A stretch of DNA of 46,699 nt from JBBDJG01 sp040880005 (GCA_040880005.1 JBBDJG010000004.1:1-46699), one strand, 5' to 3'. Numbered from the stretch's first letter, positions 27,682 to 36,047 are shown. Made by a program: numbers and translations. Notes: generated from the sequence alone by a model not told the origin.

Positions 27682-28356
27682 GTGCATGAGCTGAACCTGG
27701 TGCTGCTCGGCCCGCCCGGCGCCGGAAAGGGCACCCAGGCTGAGCGGCTCGTGGCCGATTTCGGGCTGCCGTACGTCGCGACTGGCAACATGCTGCGCGA
27801 CGCTGTCGATGCCGGGACGGAGCTGGGGCGCAAGGCGAAGCAGTACATGGACCGCGGCGATCTCGTGCCCGACGATCTGATCATCGCGTTGATCGGCGAG
27901 CGCCTCGGCCAGGCCGATACTGCCAAGGGATTCATCCTGGACGGTTTTCCGCGCAATGACGCACAGGCCGAGGCGCTCGATAGGCAGCTGGCCGAGCTTG
28001 GCCGATCCCTTGCCGTCGCTTTGCTGATCGACGTGCCGGAGGCCGAGGTCGTGCGCCGCCTCTCGGGGCGGCGCGAATGCACAAAGAACCGGCATACGTT
28101 TCATGTCGACTTCGACCCGCCCAAGCATCCGGATCGCTGCGATCTCGACGGGAGCCGCCTGATCCAGCGCGATGACGACAAGCCGGAGGTCATCGAGAAG
28201 CGCCTCGAGACCTACCGTGGCAAGACCACTCCCCTGATTGGCTACTACGACAAGCGAAACATCCTGCGCCGCGTTGACGGGTCGCGCTCGACGAACGAGG
28301 TCAGCGATCAGATCCGGGCCAAGCTGGCGGCGCTCAAGTTCGAGGAGGCCGTCTAG
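27682..28356 (+). CDS. adk: Adenylate kinase
   Basis: Catalyses ATP + AMP <-> 2 ADP. It shows the P-loop GPPGAGKGTQ, the AMP site TGNMLRDAVDAGTELGRKAKQYMDRGDLVPDDLI, GFILDGFPRNDAQAEALD, and a LID with C and RLIQRDDDKPEVIEKRLETY, close to the long bacterial form. The LID keeps only part of the four-Cys zinc set (C...H...C...D). GTG 27682 (MHELNLVLLGPPG) gives the family-like N-terminus, but TTG 27658 would add eight residues (GRFERKAV). Neither has a good Shine-Dalgarno. It is co-transcribed with secY. Confidence 0.97.
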   Translation: MHELNLVLLGPPGAGKGTQAERLVADFGLPYVATGNMLRDAVDAGTELGRKAKQYMDRGDLVPDDLIIALIGERLGQADTAKGFILDGFPRNDAQAEALDRQLAELGRSLAVALLIDVPEAEVVRRLSGRRECTKNRHTFHVDFDPPKHPDRCDLDGSRLIQRDDDKPEVIEKRLETYRGKTTPLIGYYDKRNILRRVDGSRSTNEVSDQIRAKLAALKFEEAV

Positions 28357-28370
28357 CGGCACCTCTCGCG

Positions 28371-29144
28371 ATGATCGTTCGCAAGACTCCCGAGGAGATC
28401 GAAAACATGGCCGAGTCGGGCGCGATCGTCGCTCGCTGCCTGAAGATGCTCCGTGCCAAGTGTCGTGCGGGCACGACCACGCGCGAGCTCGACGTCGCAG
28501 CCGAGAAGCTGATCCGTGGCCTGGGCGCGACCCCGGCTTTCAAGGGCTACCGCGGCTTCCCCGCTTCGATCTGTGCATCGCCGAATGCGATGGTGGTGCA
28601 CGGGATTCCGGACGATCGCAAGCTCGAACGGGGCGATCTGCTCTCGATCGATGTCGGAGTGGAGTATGAAGGCTGGATCGGAGACGCGGCGATCACGGTT
28701 CCGCTTCGCCCGGCGAGCAAGGTGTCGACTGCCTTGCTGAAGGCGACCCGCGAAGCGCTCGAGTTGGGAGTGGAGCAGTGCCGACCGGGCAACCGGCTCG
28801 GCGACATCGGCCACGCTGTCCAGAGCCGCGTCGAGGCGGATGGGTTCTCGGTGATCCGATCACTCGTTGGTCACGGCATAGGACGCGAGATGCACGAGGA
28901 GCCGCAGGTGCCGAACTTTGGCGAGCCGGGCAGGGGCCCCGTGCTGCAGGAGGGCATGGTGCTGTGCGTGGAGCCGATGGTGTGCACCGGCGGTCAGGAT
29001 GTTCGCATCGGCGAGGACAACTGGGCCGTGTACTCGAGCGACGGCTCGCTTACGGCGCATTTCGAGCACACGATCGCGATAACGGCCAACGGGCCACGGG
29101 TGCTGACGCCCTGGCATCGCAAGGAGGAAAGGGTTGCGGCCTGA
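28371..29144 (+). CDS. map: Methionine aminopeptidase, type I
   Basis: Removes the initiator Met from nascent proteins. It has 257 residues with all metal ligands visible: D94 (LLSIDVGV), D105 (WIGDAA), H168 (VGHGIG), E201 (CVEPM) and E232 (HFEHT); substrate His is H77 (VVHGIP). No N-terminal SH3-like extension, so it is the short bacterial type I. It begins 14 bases after adk. In most actinobacteria infA and rpmJ follow; here a 186-base leader and rpmJ follow without infA. Confidence 0.98.
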   Translation: MIVRKTPEEIENMAESGAIVARCLKMLRAKCRAGTTTRELDVAAEKLIRGLGATPAFKGYRGFPASICASPNAMVVHGIPDDRKLERGDLLSIDVGVEYEGWIGDAAITVPLRPASKVSTALLKATREALELGVEQCRPGNRLGDIGHAVQSRVEADGFSVIRSLVGHGIGREMHEEPQVPNFGEPGRGPVLQEGMVLCVEPMVCTGGQDVRIGEDNWAVYSSDGSLTAHFEHTIAITANGPRVLTPWHRKEERVAA

Positions 29145-29180
29145 CACTTCTGGGCCATTGGCGGCTCTCACAGGGCTTTT

Positions 29181-29330
29181 GCTAGCATTGCCCGGTTCCG
29201 GGTGGGTAGTTTGCCGCTCGGGAAGCGACGGCTCGCCGGCCCGGTTCCTGGGGCCGGATGGGTCTCCTGTACACACCGATACGTCCGTGGCGGCCCTCCG
29301 GCTGTCTCGGTTCGAGGCGCGATCCAGATC
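29181..29330 (+). promoter_or_regulatory. Promoter and structured leader of rpmJ-rpsM-rpsK-rpsD
   Basis: TGCTAGCAT (29181-29189) fits the TGCTANNNT extended -10 seen before rpsL and fusA. About 135 bases of leader follow, with a perfect CCGGCCC (29236-29242)/GGGCCGG (29251-29257) hairpin and the motif GTGGGTAGT near 29200, similar to CTGGGTAGT in the tuf leader. This stretch occupies the usual infA position but is too short (186 bases) for the ~72-residue IF-1 and shows no IF-1 residues in any frame. Confidence 0.45.
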
Positions 29331-29444
29331 ATGAAAGTACGAGCATCCGTGAAACCCATGTGCGAGAAGTGCAAGATCGTCCGCCGGCGCGGAGTCGTGC
29401 TCGTGATCTGTCAGAACCCGCGGCACAAGCAACGTCAGGGATAG
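29331..29444 (+). CDS. rpmJ: 50S ribosomal protein L36
   Basis: The 37-residue zinc-binding L36: MKVRASVKPMCEKCKIVRRRGVVLVICQNPRHKQRQG, ligands C11, C14, C27 and H32. The last protein added near the peptidyl-transferase region. It is shorter than a 50-codon cut-off and lies in a longer open frame from 29202, but the family N-terminus MKVRASVK fixes ATG 29331. rpsM follows after eight bases. Confidence 0.98.
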   Translation: MKVRASVKPMCEKCKIVRRRGVVLVICQNPRHKQRQG

Positions 29445-29452
29445 CGGGTCCT

Positions 29453-29836
29453 ATGGCGCGTATCGCTGGCGTAAACCTTCCTCTCAACAAGCGTGTGGAG
29501 GTCGGGCTCACCTCGATCTACGGCATCGGTCGCTCGACCGCGCAGAAGGTGCTCAGCAAGGCCGGCGCATCTCGCGACACCTATGTCAAGGACCTCACCG
29601 AGGAGGAGATCGCGAAGCTGCGCGATGCGATCGACAACGAGTTGACGGTCGAGGGAGATCTACGACGCGAGGTATCGCAAAACATCAAGCGCCTCACGGA
29701 GATCGGTTCATATCGAGGGTCGCGTCACCGGCGAGGTTTGCCCGTGCGAGGCCAGCGAACCAAGACGAACGCGCGCGGCCGCAAGGGACCGCGGCGCGGG
29801 CAGATCGCTCAGAAGAAGAAGCTCAAGCACGGATAG
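29453..29836 (+). CDS. rpsM: 30S ribosomal protein S13
   Basis: S13 in the 30S head forms bridges B1a/B1b to the 50S and touches P-site tRNA with its C-terminal tail. It has 127 residues: MARIAGVNLPLNKRVEVGLTSIYGIGRSTAQKVL and RLTEIGSYRGSRHRRGLPVRGQRTKTNARGRKGPRRGQIAQKKK. Start ATG 29453 by family comparison; the long frame upstream overlaps rpmJ. Confidence 0.98.
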   Translation: MARIAGVNLPLNKRVEVGLTSIYGIGRSTAQKVLSKAGASRDTYVKDLTEEEIAKLRDAIDNELTVEGDLRREVSQNIKRLTEIGSYRGSRHRRGLPVRGQRTKTNARGRKGPRRGQIAQKKKLKHG

Positions 29837-29851
29837 GACATAGACGGCCCC

Positions 29852-30247
29852 ATGCCACAAGCGAAAACGCAAAAAACGCGACGACGCCGGGTTCGGAAGA
29901 ACATCCCGTTCGGCCAGGCGCACATCAAGACATCGTTCAACAACACGATCGTCACTCTGACGGATCGCGACGGCGCTGTGATCGCCTGGGAGTCGGCGGG
30001 AAGTGCGGGGTTCAAGGGATCGCGCAAGTCGACTCCGTTTGCTGCACAGGTGACCGCGGAGGCTGTGGCGCGAAAGGGAATGGAGCACGGTCTTCAGAAG
30101 ATCGAGGTTTACGTGAAGGGCCCGGGATCGGGACGCGAAACGGCGATCCGTTCGCTGCAAGCGGCGGGCCTGGAAGTGACGAACGTCAAGGACGTCACGC
30201 CGCAGGCACACAACGGGTGCCGTCAGCGCAAGAGAAGAAGAGTCTAG
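29852..30247 (+). CDS. rpsK: 30S ribosomal protein S11
   Basis: S11 lies on the 30S platform along the mRNA exit path with S7. It has 131 residues: RRRVRKNIPFGQAHIKTSFNNTIVTLTDRDGAVIAWESAGSAGFKGSRKSTPFAAQVTAEAVARKGMEHG and the C-terminal GCRQRKRRRV. Fifteen bases after rpsM; six bases before rpsD. Confidence 0.98.
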   Translation: MPQAKTQKTRRRRVRKNIPFGQAHIKTSFNNTIVTLTDRDGAVIAWESAGSAGFKGSRKSTPFAAQVTAEAVARKGMEHGLQKIEVYVKGPGSGRETAIRSLQAAGLEVTNVKDVTPQAHNGCRQRKRRRV

Positions 30248-30253
30248 GCCGGC

Positions 30254-30874
30254 ATGGCGAGAGACACGGGAGCACAGTGCAAGCAGTGCCGCCGCGAGGG
30301 AATGAAGCTGTTCCTCAAGGGCGAGCGCTGTCTGACCGACAAGTGCGCGGTGGAGCGCCGGCCGTACCCGCCCGGCGAGCACGGTCGCGGGCGCGTGCGG
30401 CACTCGGAGTATCGCCATCAGCTTCGCGAAAAGCAGAAGGCTCGTCGCTACTACCAGCTGATGGAGAGGCAGTTCCGCAACTACTACAGGAAAGCGAGCC
30501 GGCAGCCCGGCATCACCGGCGAGAACCTGCTGAGACTGCTCGAACGGCGTCTCGACAACGTGGTCGTACGGCTTGGCTTCGCGGCGTCGCGCCGGCAGTC
30601 CCGGCAGCTGGTCGGCCACGGACATTTCCTCGTCAACGGCAGGCGGGTCACGATTCCGTCCTACCAGGTGAAACAGGGCGACGTGATATCCGTGCGCGAC
30701 AGCTCCAAGGCGAAAGAACTCATCCGCGGAGCGACGGAGCTGACGGCGACCGTACCTGCCTGGCTTCAGGCCGATTACGACTCGTTGACGGCGAATGTTC
30801 TGCGGCTCCCCGAAAGGGGAGAGATCAGCACTCCGGTTCAGGAGCAGCTGATCGTCGAGCTTTATTCGAAGTAG
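30254..30874 (+). CDS. rpsD: 30S ribosomal protein S4, zinc type
   Basis: Primary 16S rRNA 5'-domain binder; in E. coli it represses the alpha operon. It has 206 residues with a zinc site C9, C12, C26 and C31 (C+ form) and the S4 RNA-binding domain RLDNVVVRLGFAASRRQSRQLVGHGHFLVNGRRVTIPSYQVKQGDVISV. The C-terminal region ends EQLIVELYSK. rpoA follows. Confidence 0.98.
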   Translation: MARDTGAQCKQCRREGMKLFLKGERCLTDKCAVERRPYPPGEHGRGRVRHSEYRHQLREKQKARRYYQLMERQFRNYYRKASRQPGITGENLLRLLERRLDNVVVRLGFAASRRQSRQLVGHGHFLVNGRRVTIPSYQVKQGDVISVRDSSKAKELIRGATELTATVPAWLQADYDSLTANVLRLPERGEISTPVQEQLIVELYSK

Positions 30875-30892
30875 GCGCACAGCGCCTGTGAT

Positions 30893-30910
30893 GGCCCCGA
30901 GACGGGGGCC
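30893..30910 (+). promoter_or_regulatory. Hairpin between rpsD and rpoA
   Basis: GGCCCC (30893-30898), loop of six, GGGGCC (30905-30910), a strong stem with no T-run. It ends five bases before the rpoA GGAGG. It may be a translational control or mRNA-processing element, or the remnant of a weak terminator. Only structure is seen. Confidence 0.4.
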
Positions 30911-30929
30911 GGACTGGAGGAACGACCAA

Positions 30930-31901
30930 GTGCTTGATTTCCAAGTTCCGAAGATCACGGCCGAGACCGTGGAGGACAAGAAGGGCAGCTTCACCGTGGA
31001 GCCGCTCGATCGTGGATTCGGCTACACGTTCGGCAACTCGCTTCGCCGCGTGCTGCTGTCGTCATTGGTTGGTGCGGCCGTGACGTCCGTGCGCATCGAG
31101 GGCGTCGCCCACGAGTTCTCGACGATCAAGGGCGTCAAGGAGGACGTGACCGACATCGTGCTCAACCTCAAGGACATCGTCTGTCGCATGCACGGCGAGA
31201 GCGGAGAGATCGAGGCACCGCTTGCCATTACCGGCCCCGGCGAGGTCAAGGCCAGAGACATCGACCTGCCCTCGGGCGTCGAGATCCTGAACCCCGACAC
31301 TCACATCGCCACGCTCGAGAAGAACGCCAGGCTCGAGATGTACCTGACGGTCGGCCGGGGCCGCGGCTACAGGCCCGCCGAGGGCAACAAGACCTCGGAC
31401 CAGCCGATCGGCGTGATTCCGATCGACTCGATCTTCTCGCCGGTGCGGCGAGTTGCCTACAACGTCGAAGCGGCGCGCGTTGGCCAGCGTACGGACTTCG
31501 ACAAGCTGACGCTCGACATCGAGACCGACGGCTCCGTCGATCCGCAGGCCGCGCTGCGCGAGGCCGCCGAGGTGCTGATCCAGAGCTTGGCGATCTTCAC
31601 GGACCCGAGCCGCATCGAAGGGCTTGGGCTTCCCGGAGACGGGGCTGCCGCTCCGATCGACTACGTCCAGGCAGCCGCCGCGTTGCCCGAGGCCGACGGT
31701 ATGGAGGAGATCCTGATCGAGGAGCTGGAGTTGGGTGTGCGCTCTTACAACTGCCTCAAACGAGCGGGCATCCAGACGATCGGGGACCTGGTGCAGAAGT
31801 CCGAGGGTGAGCTGAGCACGATCCCCAACTTCGGCAAGAAGAGCATCGACGAGGTGAAGGAGACCCTGCGGGTGCGCGGTCTCAGCCTCCGCGACAACTA
31901 G
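30930..31901 (+). CDS. rpoA: DNA-directed RNA polymerase subunit alpha
   Basis: Alpha dimer scaffold for RNA polymerase, 323 residues from GTG 30930, which has GGAGG nine bases upstream. A longer frame from 30888 (MMAPRRGPDW...) would place its N-terminus over the hairpin and is less likely. N-terminal domain: VEPLDRGFGYTFGNSLRRVLLSSLVGAAVTSVRIEGVAHEFSTIKGVKEDVTDIVLNLK. Flexible linker near residues 220-245, then C-terminal domain EELELGVRSYNCLKRAGIQTIGDLVQKSEGELSTIPNFGKKSIDEVKETLRVRGL, which binds UP elements and activators. Confidence 0.98.
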   Translation: MLDFQVPKITAETVEDKKGSFTVEPLDRGFGYTFGNSLRRVLLSSLVGAAVTSVRIEGVAHEFSTIKGVKEDVTDIVLNLKDIVCRMHGESGEIEAPLAITGPGEVKARDIDLPSGVEILNPDTHIATLEKNARLEMYLTVGRGRGYRPAEGNKTSDQPIGVIPIDSIFSPVRRVAYNVEAARVGQRTDFDKLTLDIETDGSVDPQAALREAAEVLIQSLAIFTDPSRIEGLGLPGDGAAAPIDYVQAAAALPEADGMEEILIEELELGVRSYNCLKRAGIQTIGDLVQKSEGELSTIPNFGKKSIDEVKETLRVRGLSLRDN

Positions 31902-31907
31902 GCTCCG

Positions 31908-31915
31908 GGTACGCT
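31908..31915 (+). promoter_or_regulatory. -10-like box before rplQ
   Basis: GGTACGCT, similar to GGTACTCT of the rpoB promoter, ends 13 bases before the rplQ ATG in the 27-base rpoA-rplQ gap. It could give a short-leader rplQ transcript. No -35 was seen. Confidence 0.3.
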
Positions 31916-31928
31916 TTCGGTCGAGACG

Positions 31929-32282
31929 ATGAGGCACAGGCGAAAGAGAGACAAGCTCTCCAGGGACGCGGGGCACCGCCGGTCCCTGAAGCGGAACCTG
32001 TCGTCGCAGGTGCTGCAGCACGAGCGCGTGAAAACCACGGAGGTCAAGGCCAAGGTGGTCAAACCGGAGATCGAAAAGCTGATCACGCTCGCCAAGCGCG
32101 GCGACCTGCACGCTCGGCGGCAGGCGCTCGCTGCCCTGAACCAGGACAAGTTCGTCGTTCACAAACTCTTCGACGAAATCGCTCCGCGTTACAGCGAGCG
32201 CCCCGGTGGATACACGAGGATCCTCAAGATCGGTCCGCGCCGCTCGGATTCAACCGAGATGGTCTTCATAGAGCTGGTGTAG
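31929..32282 (+). CDS. rplQ: 50S ribosomal protein L17
   Basis: L17 surrounds the exit-tunnel opening. It has 117 residues: MRHRRKRDKLSRDAGHRRSLKRNLSSQVLQHERVKTTEVKAKVVKPEIEKLITLAKRGDLHARRQALAAL, ending in SERPGGYTRILKIGPRRSDSTEMVFIELV with the conserved GGYTRI motif. Last ribosomal gene of the alpha cluster; truA follows after 19 bases. Confidence 0.98.
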   Translation: MRHRRKRDKLSRDAGHRRSLKRNLSSQVLQHERVKTTEVKAKVVKPEIEKLITLAKRGDLHARRQALAALNQDKFVVHKLFDEIAPRYSERPGGYTRILKIGPRRSDSTEMVFIELV

Positions 32283-32301
32283 GTAGGGCCGGCCGGTAGG
32301 C

Positions 32302-33036
32302 ATGGCCACGTACAAGCTGACGCTCGAGTACTGCGGCACGGACTTCCAGGGCTGGGCGATGCAACCCGGCAAACGCACCGTTGAAGCGGTGCTGGCCGGC
32401 GCTGTCGAGACCGTGCTCACCGAGCAGGTCAAGCTGACCGTCGCAGGGCGCACCGATGCCGGAGTGCATGCCTGGGGACAGGTGGCCAGCTTCGACTCGC
32501 AGCGTGACGCCGATCCGCCGCTGCTCGAGCGATCGCTCAACGGCCTGCTCGCCCATGACATCGCCGTCGTTGGCGCCGAGCGGGCGCCCGACGGGTTCGA
32601 CGCGCGTCGTGATGCCCGCTCGCGCAGCTACTGCTATCGCGTGCTGAGACGATCGGACCCGAGCCCGTTCGAGCGCGGGCGGGCGCTGTGGTGGCCGCAC
32701 GACTTCGATGAGAAGTCGCTAGGCGAATGCGCGGCGGCCCTCGCGGGAACGCACGACTTCACGGCCTTCACGCCGACCCAGACGGGCCATACGCACTTCG
32801 AGCGCGAGATCGTGTCAGCACGGTGGGATCGCGAGGGCGATATTGCCGCGTTCCGGATCGAGGCGGACACGTTCATGCGTCACATGGTGCGGGTGGTGGT
32901 CGGGACCATGCTCGAGGTCGCGCGCGGCCGCGGCGACGTGGATGAGTTCGTGAGGCTGCTCGAGGGCGCGCCGCGCTCGGCCGCCGGGCCGACGGCGGAG
33001 CCGCACGGCCTGTACTTGGCGTCGGTGTCGTACTAG
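32302..33036 (+). CDS. truA: tRNA pseudouridine(38-40) synthase TruA
   Basis: Converts uridines 38-40 of the tRNA anticodon stem to pseudouridine. It has 244 residues: YKLTLEYCGTDFQGWAMQPGKRTVEAVL, the catalytic Asp in GRTDAGVHAWGQVASFD (D52), FDARRDARSRSYCYRVL and FMRHMVRVVVGTMLEVARGR, all family hallmarks. A GGTAGG precedes the ATG. In many actinobacteria rplM-rpsI follow truA; here an intergenic repeat and a convergent pilin operon follow. Confidence 0.97.
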   Translation: MATYKLTLEYCGTDFQGWAMQPGKRTVEAVLAGAVETVLTEQVKLTVAGRTDAGVHAWGQVASFDSQRDADPPLLERSLNGLLAHDIAVVGAERAPDGFDARRDARSRSYCYRVLRRSDPSPFERGRALWWPHDFDEKSLGECAAALAGTHDFTAFTPTQTGHTHFEREIVSARWDREGDIAAFRIEADTFMRHMVRVVVGTMLEVARGRGDVDEFVRLLEGAPRSAAGPTAEPHGLYLASVSY

Positions 33037-33040
33037 GGTC

Positions 33041-33120
33041 GGATAAACGGGAGGGGGGCTCACCGCCCCCTCGACCCCCGGCATGTGCGAGCGTCGTCCT
33101 ACGGACGCCGCAAAAACCTA
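33041..33120. repeat. Dispersed intergenic element, copy A
   Basis: It fills the gap between convergent truA and the first pilin-like gene. Structure: GGATAA, hairpin GGGGGC-TCACC-GCCCCC (33054-33070), CTCGACCCCC, then a second dyad around CCTACGG (33091-33108). It matches copy B at 44009-44081 over most of its length. The last bases CCTA give the TAG stop of the minus-strand gene, exactly as in copy B. It probably acts as a two-way terminator. Confidence 0.8.
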
Positions 33121-34506
33121 ACAGCCCGAGTCCGGCGCCGAAGTGGGCGGATCGGCGGTGCAGTCGATCCACTCCTGACGATGATAGACGCGCAAAACGC
33201 TGCTCGACGAGAGAGTGCCGGCGTTCGAGTCCCAGGTCACTTGAGCGGAGTTTGAGAGCTTTATCGTCTTGGCCGCCACCGCGCCGACGACGTGCCCGCT
33301 GTTGGTTAGATTGATCGTGGAGTTGGGTGCGTAGATGACCAGGACCATGCTGGTCGCGAACGAGTTGTCGAAGGTTGCGCTGGTGGCCTTGTTCGAGCTG
33401 CCCGCAAGGTAGAGTTGCAACGTGGTCGGCTGCGAGTTCAGATTGACGATGCCCGAGCTGTTGCTGAACGACACCGATCCCATCCCCGAGCTACCGCCGC
33501 AGTTCTCCGGTGAGTCCATGTAGATACGAACGGCCGCGCCAGGCGGCCGAACGCCTATTCTGAGTTGGCCGTCGTTCTGGACGTTGATCTTGCAGAAGCT
33601 GTAGATGTCGCCCGTGAATGTCAAGGTTGTCTGGTCTTGGATATTGAGGGTCCTCGTGGCTGCGTTGTAGGAGCTGCTTCCCTTTGACGTCCAGGGATCG
33701 AGCCCTCCGATCCTGCTGTTGTTGTTCTGGGTTGGCGCGTTGCCCTGGTCAACCGGGCTGAGCACGTACGAAGACGTCGCCTGCTGGGCTGTGTAGCCCG
33801 GACAGAGATGCGCTTCGTTGTCGAACGTAACGCTCTTGCCGGGGCCCGCGATCGCGTTGCCACAGACCTCGGCCGAGTTCTTGAGGGTGATGTTTCCGTT
33901 GGATGCGACGTTGCCATCGACGTGCACGGTGTTCTGTATGGTTATGGAGTCGAGGCTCACCACGGCGTCGTGATCCGAGAAAATCGGCACGCCGGTGAGC
34001 GACTCGACCGTTACCTTCGCACGCCGCTTGACGCCGTTGACGACGCCGGCAGAGACGATCGTTCGCCGCGACAGGATCTGCCCGTTGCTGGTAACCGTAG
34101 TTGCCTCGGACGCGTAAGCGGTGTAGCTTGCCTCTTCGTCGATCTGCTCAGTGCTGGGCTCGCACCAGCCGCTGGCCTCGACGTCCACGGCGCTCAGCGC
34201 TTGAGTCTGGGGATCGCGGCGCACGCACTGATCGGCCGCCGGCTGCAGCATGTTGAGCTGATAGATCGTGGTCTTCACGCCAGCGGACGCGGCCGCGACC
34301 GCGCGCTTGGCGCTGGCGTCGCGAGAGGTGGACCTGGCGGCGACGATGCCGGCGTTGATCGCGATTCCCGCGAGCACGGTGGCCACCAGCATGACCATCA
34401 TGGTGAGCGGCATGACTACGCCGTCTTGGGCGATCAGCCGGCGTCGCACCGCACGGGTGGGCCGGGCGGCCGAAGCGGTTGCACTCTGGCTTGCGTGAGC
34501 GGGCAT
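33118..34506 (-). CDS. PilX-like pilus-associated protein, paralogue 1
   Basis: A 462-residue exported protein. The N-terminus QDGVVMPLTMMVMLVATVLAGIAINAGIVAARSTSRDASAKRAVAAASAGVKTTIY is like PilX-type minor pilins: a short charged leader, one membrane helix (about 30-55) and an amphipathic helix. The large C-terminal part is rich in Asn/Ser/Thr with short beta repeats (VHVDGNVASNGNITLKNSAEVCGN) suggesting a beta-helix or bactofilin-like surface domain, with several Cys pairs. About half its residues match the next gene; the last ~25 residues (FRVYHRQEWIDC...PDSGC-like) are nearly identical. GAGGGAGA precedes the ATG. 185 bases separate it from the upstream gene. Likely surface adhesin or pilus tip; not proven. 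Confidence 0.75.
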   Translation of the reverse strand: MPAHASQSATASAARPTRAVRRRLIAQDGVVMPLTMMVMLVATVLAGIAINAGIVAARSTSRDASAKRAVAAASAGVKTTIYQLNMLQPAADQCVRRDPQTQALSAVDVEASGWCEPSTEQIDEEASYTAYASEATTVTSNGQILSRRTIVSAGVVNGVKRRAKVTVESLTGVPIFSDHDAVVSLDSITIQNTVHVDGNVASNGNITLKNSAEVCGNAIAGPGKSVTFDNEAHLCPGYTAQQATSSYVLSPVDQGNAPTQNNNSRIGGLDPWTSKGSSSYNAATRTLNIQDQTTLTFTGDIYSFCKINVQNDGQLRIGVRPPGAAVRIYMDSPENCGGSSGMGSVSFSNSSGIVNLNSQPTTLQLYLAGSSNKATSATFDNSFATSMVLVIYAPNSTINLTNSGHVVGAVAAKTIKLSNSAQVTWDSNAGTLSSSSVLRVYHRQEWIDCTADPPTSAPDSGC

Positions 34507-34691
34507 CTAGTCTCCCTCGGGCCGAGTGCCCGGGCCGGGCTCCCGGCGATGGAGTGGACCTGATTGGTGAATCGGTGGATGGCGAGGGAGCCTGGAGGTC
34601 TGGCGCTGAGGGGGGACGGGTGTCCGTTTGCGACTGGACGATCCTCTTAGGGCCCGGACCGGAGTCGCCGAGGGGCCTCTTTCCGGGCGGC

Positions 34692-36047
34692 TCAGCACCC
34701 CGAGTCAGGGAGCGATCCGGTCGGGTCGGACGCGCAGTCGATCCACTCCTGTCGGTGATAGACGCGGAACACGCTGGCCGACTGAAGCGTGCCGGCGTCC
34801 TCGTGCCAGCGCACCTCGGTGCTGTTCTCCATTTTGACGGACTTGGCCTGAACCGCACCCACGATGTGGGTGTCGTTCTTGAGATGCACCGTGGAGTTGG
34901 GCGCGTTGATGACCATGTTCACGTCGGGGCTGAAGCTGTTCTCGAACAACACCTGCGTGAAGATCGACGGGCTTCCCATAATGTAGAGCTGCAACGTCGT
35001 GGGCGCAGCGTTCTGGTTGACGATGGCACCGTTGTTCTTCAGGATCACTGATCCGCCAGAGCCACCGCAGTTCTCGGGACTGTCGATGTAGATTCGGATG
35101 GCGGTTCCGGGAGCGCGGGGAGCAATTATCAGCTGCGCGTCGTTTTGGATCGTCAGACTGCAAAAGCTGTAAATGTCGCCCGTCAGGGTCAGGGTGGAGT
35201 CGTTCTTGAGATCGAGGACGCGAGTGGCAGGATTCCAGAGGCTCTGCGGCGAGTCGGTGAAGACGTCCGCCCCCCCGATGCGACCGTTGTCGTTGATAGT
35301 TGGCGCATTGCCTTGGTCGACGGTGGGTACCGAGAACACGGAGCTCGAAGAGCCCGATGTGTAACCCGGACACAGATGCGCGGTGTTCTGGAAAGTGACC
35401 GATTTGCCGGGTCCGGCGAGGGCGTTGCCGCAGATCTCCGCCTCGTTTTGGAGCTTGATGCTTCCGTTGGAGCCGATGCCGCCTACGACGCGAACGGTGT
35501 TCTTGAAGTCGATCGCATTGTGGCTACGCACCGCCGTGCCACTGGCAAAGATCGGTGCTCCGGTCGCCGAGGTTATGTAGGCAGCGACTCGGCGCTTGAC
35601 CCCGTTCACGGTGCCCGTTGACACGACCTTGCGGCGCTCGACAACTGCGCCATCGATCGTCACGTCGCTCGCGGAAGACACCACGGCACTGTAGCTTGCG
35701 TTGCTGCCGAGATCCTCGACCACTTGTTCCGGACACCACCCGTTGGCGCCAACTGTGATTTTGGTCAGCGCGCCGGTGGTCGCATCTCTGCGTACGCACT
35801 CGCTTGCGGCCGGTTGGACCATGTTCGTCTCGTAGATCGCCGCTTTCATCCCGGCTGCCGCCGCGGCCACCGACCGTTTGGTCGAGCTATCCCTGAAGGT
35901 CTGGTGCGAGGACACGACACCGGCCTGAACCGCGACCATTCCGATCATCGTCGTGACGACCAGCACCGCGAGCGTTGCCGGCATCACGATGCCGCGCTCG
36001 TCATGCCAACGATTGAGGACCGATCTGGACGAGGGAATGCGGGTCAT
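34692..36047 (-). CDS. PilX-like pilus-associated protein, paralogue 2
   Basis: A 451-residue paralogue of the preceding gene. N-terminus DERGIVMPATLAVLVVTTMIGMVAVQAGVVSSHQTFRDSSTKRSVAAAAAGMKAAIYETNMV is a clear PilX-like stem. Shared landmarks are KNTVRVVGGIGSNGSIKLQNEAEICGNALAGPGKSVTFQNTAHLCPGY, LTGDIYSFCSLTIQND, IRIYIDSPENCGG, TTLQLYIMGS and APNSTVHLKNDTHIVGAVQAKS. The repeated Asn/Asp/Gly-rich turns suggest an extracellular beta-solenoid. It overlaps the next upstream gene by four bases (minus-strand ATGA), so it is co-translated with the pilin genes. Confidence 0.77.
   Translation of the reverse strand: MTRIPSSRSVLNRWHDERGIVMPATLAVLVVTTMIGMVAVQAGVVSSHQTFRDSSTKRSVAAAAAGMKAAIYETNMVQPAASECVRRDATTGALTKITVGANGWCPEQVVEDLGSNASYSAVVSSASDVTIDGAVVERRKVVSTGTVNGVKRRVAAYITSATGAPIFASGTAVRSHNAIDFKNTVRVVGGIGSNGSIKLQNEAEICGNALAGPGKSVTFQNTAHLCPGYTSGSSSSVFSVPTVDQGNAPTINDNGRIGGADVFTDSPQSLWNPATRVLDLKNDSTLTLTGDIYSFCSLTIQNDAQLIIAPRAPGTAIRIYIDSPENCGGSGGSVILKNNGAIVNQNAAPTTLQLYIMGSPSIFTQVLFENSFSPDVNMVINAPNSTVHLKNDTHIVGAVQAKSVKMENSTEVRWHEDAGTLQSASVFRVYHRQEWIDCASDPTGSLPDSGC

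Noticed and set aside
29202..29330. Possible IF-1 in the frame before rpmJ
   Set aside because: Only about 43 codons, Gly/Arg/Pro-rich, and without the S1-fold residues of IF-1.
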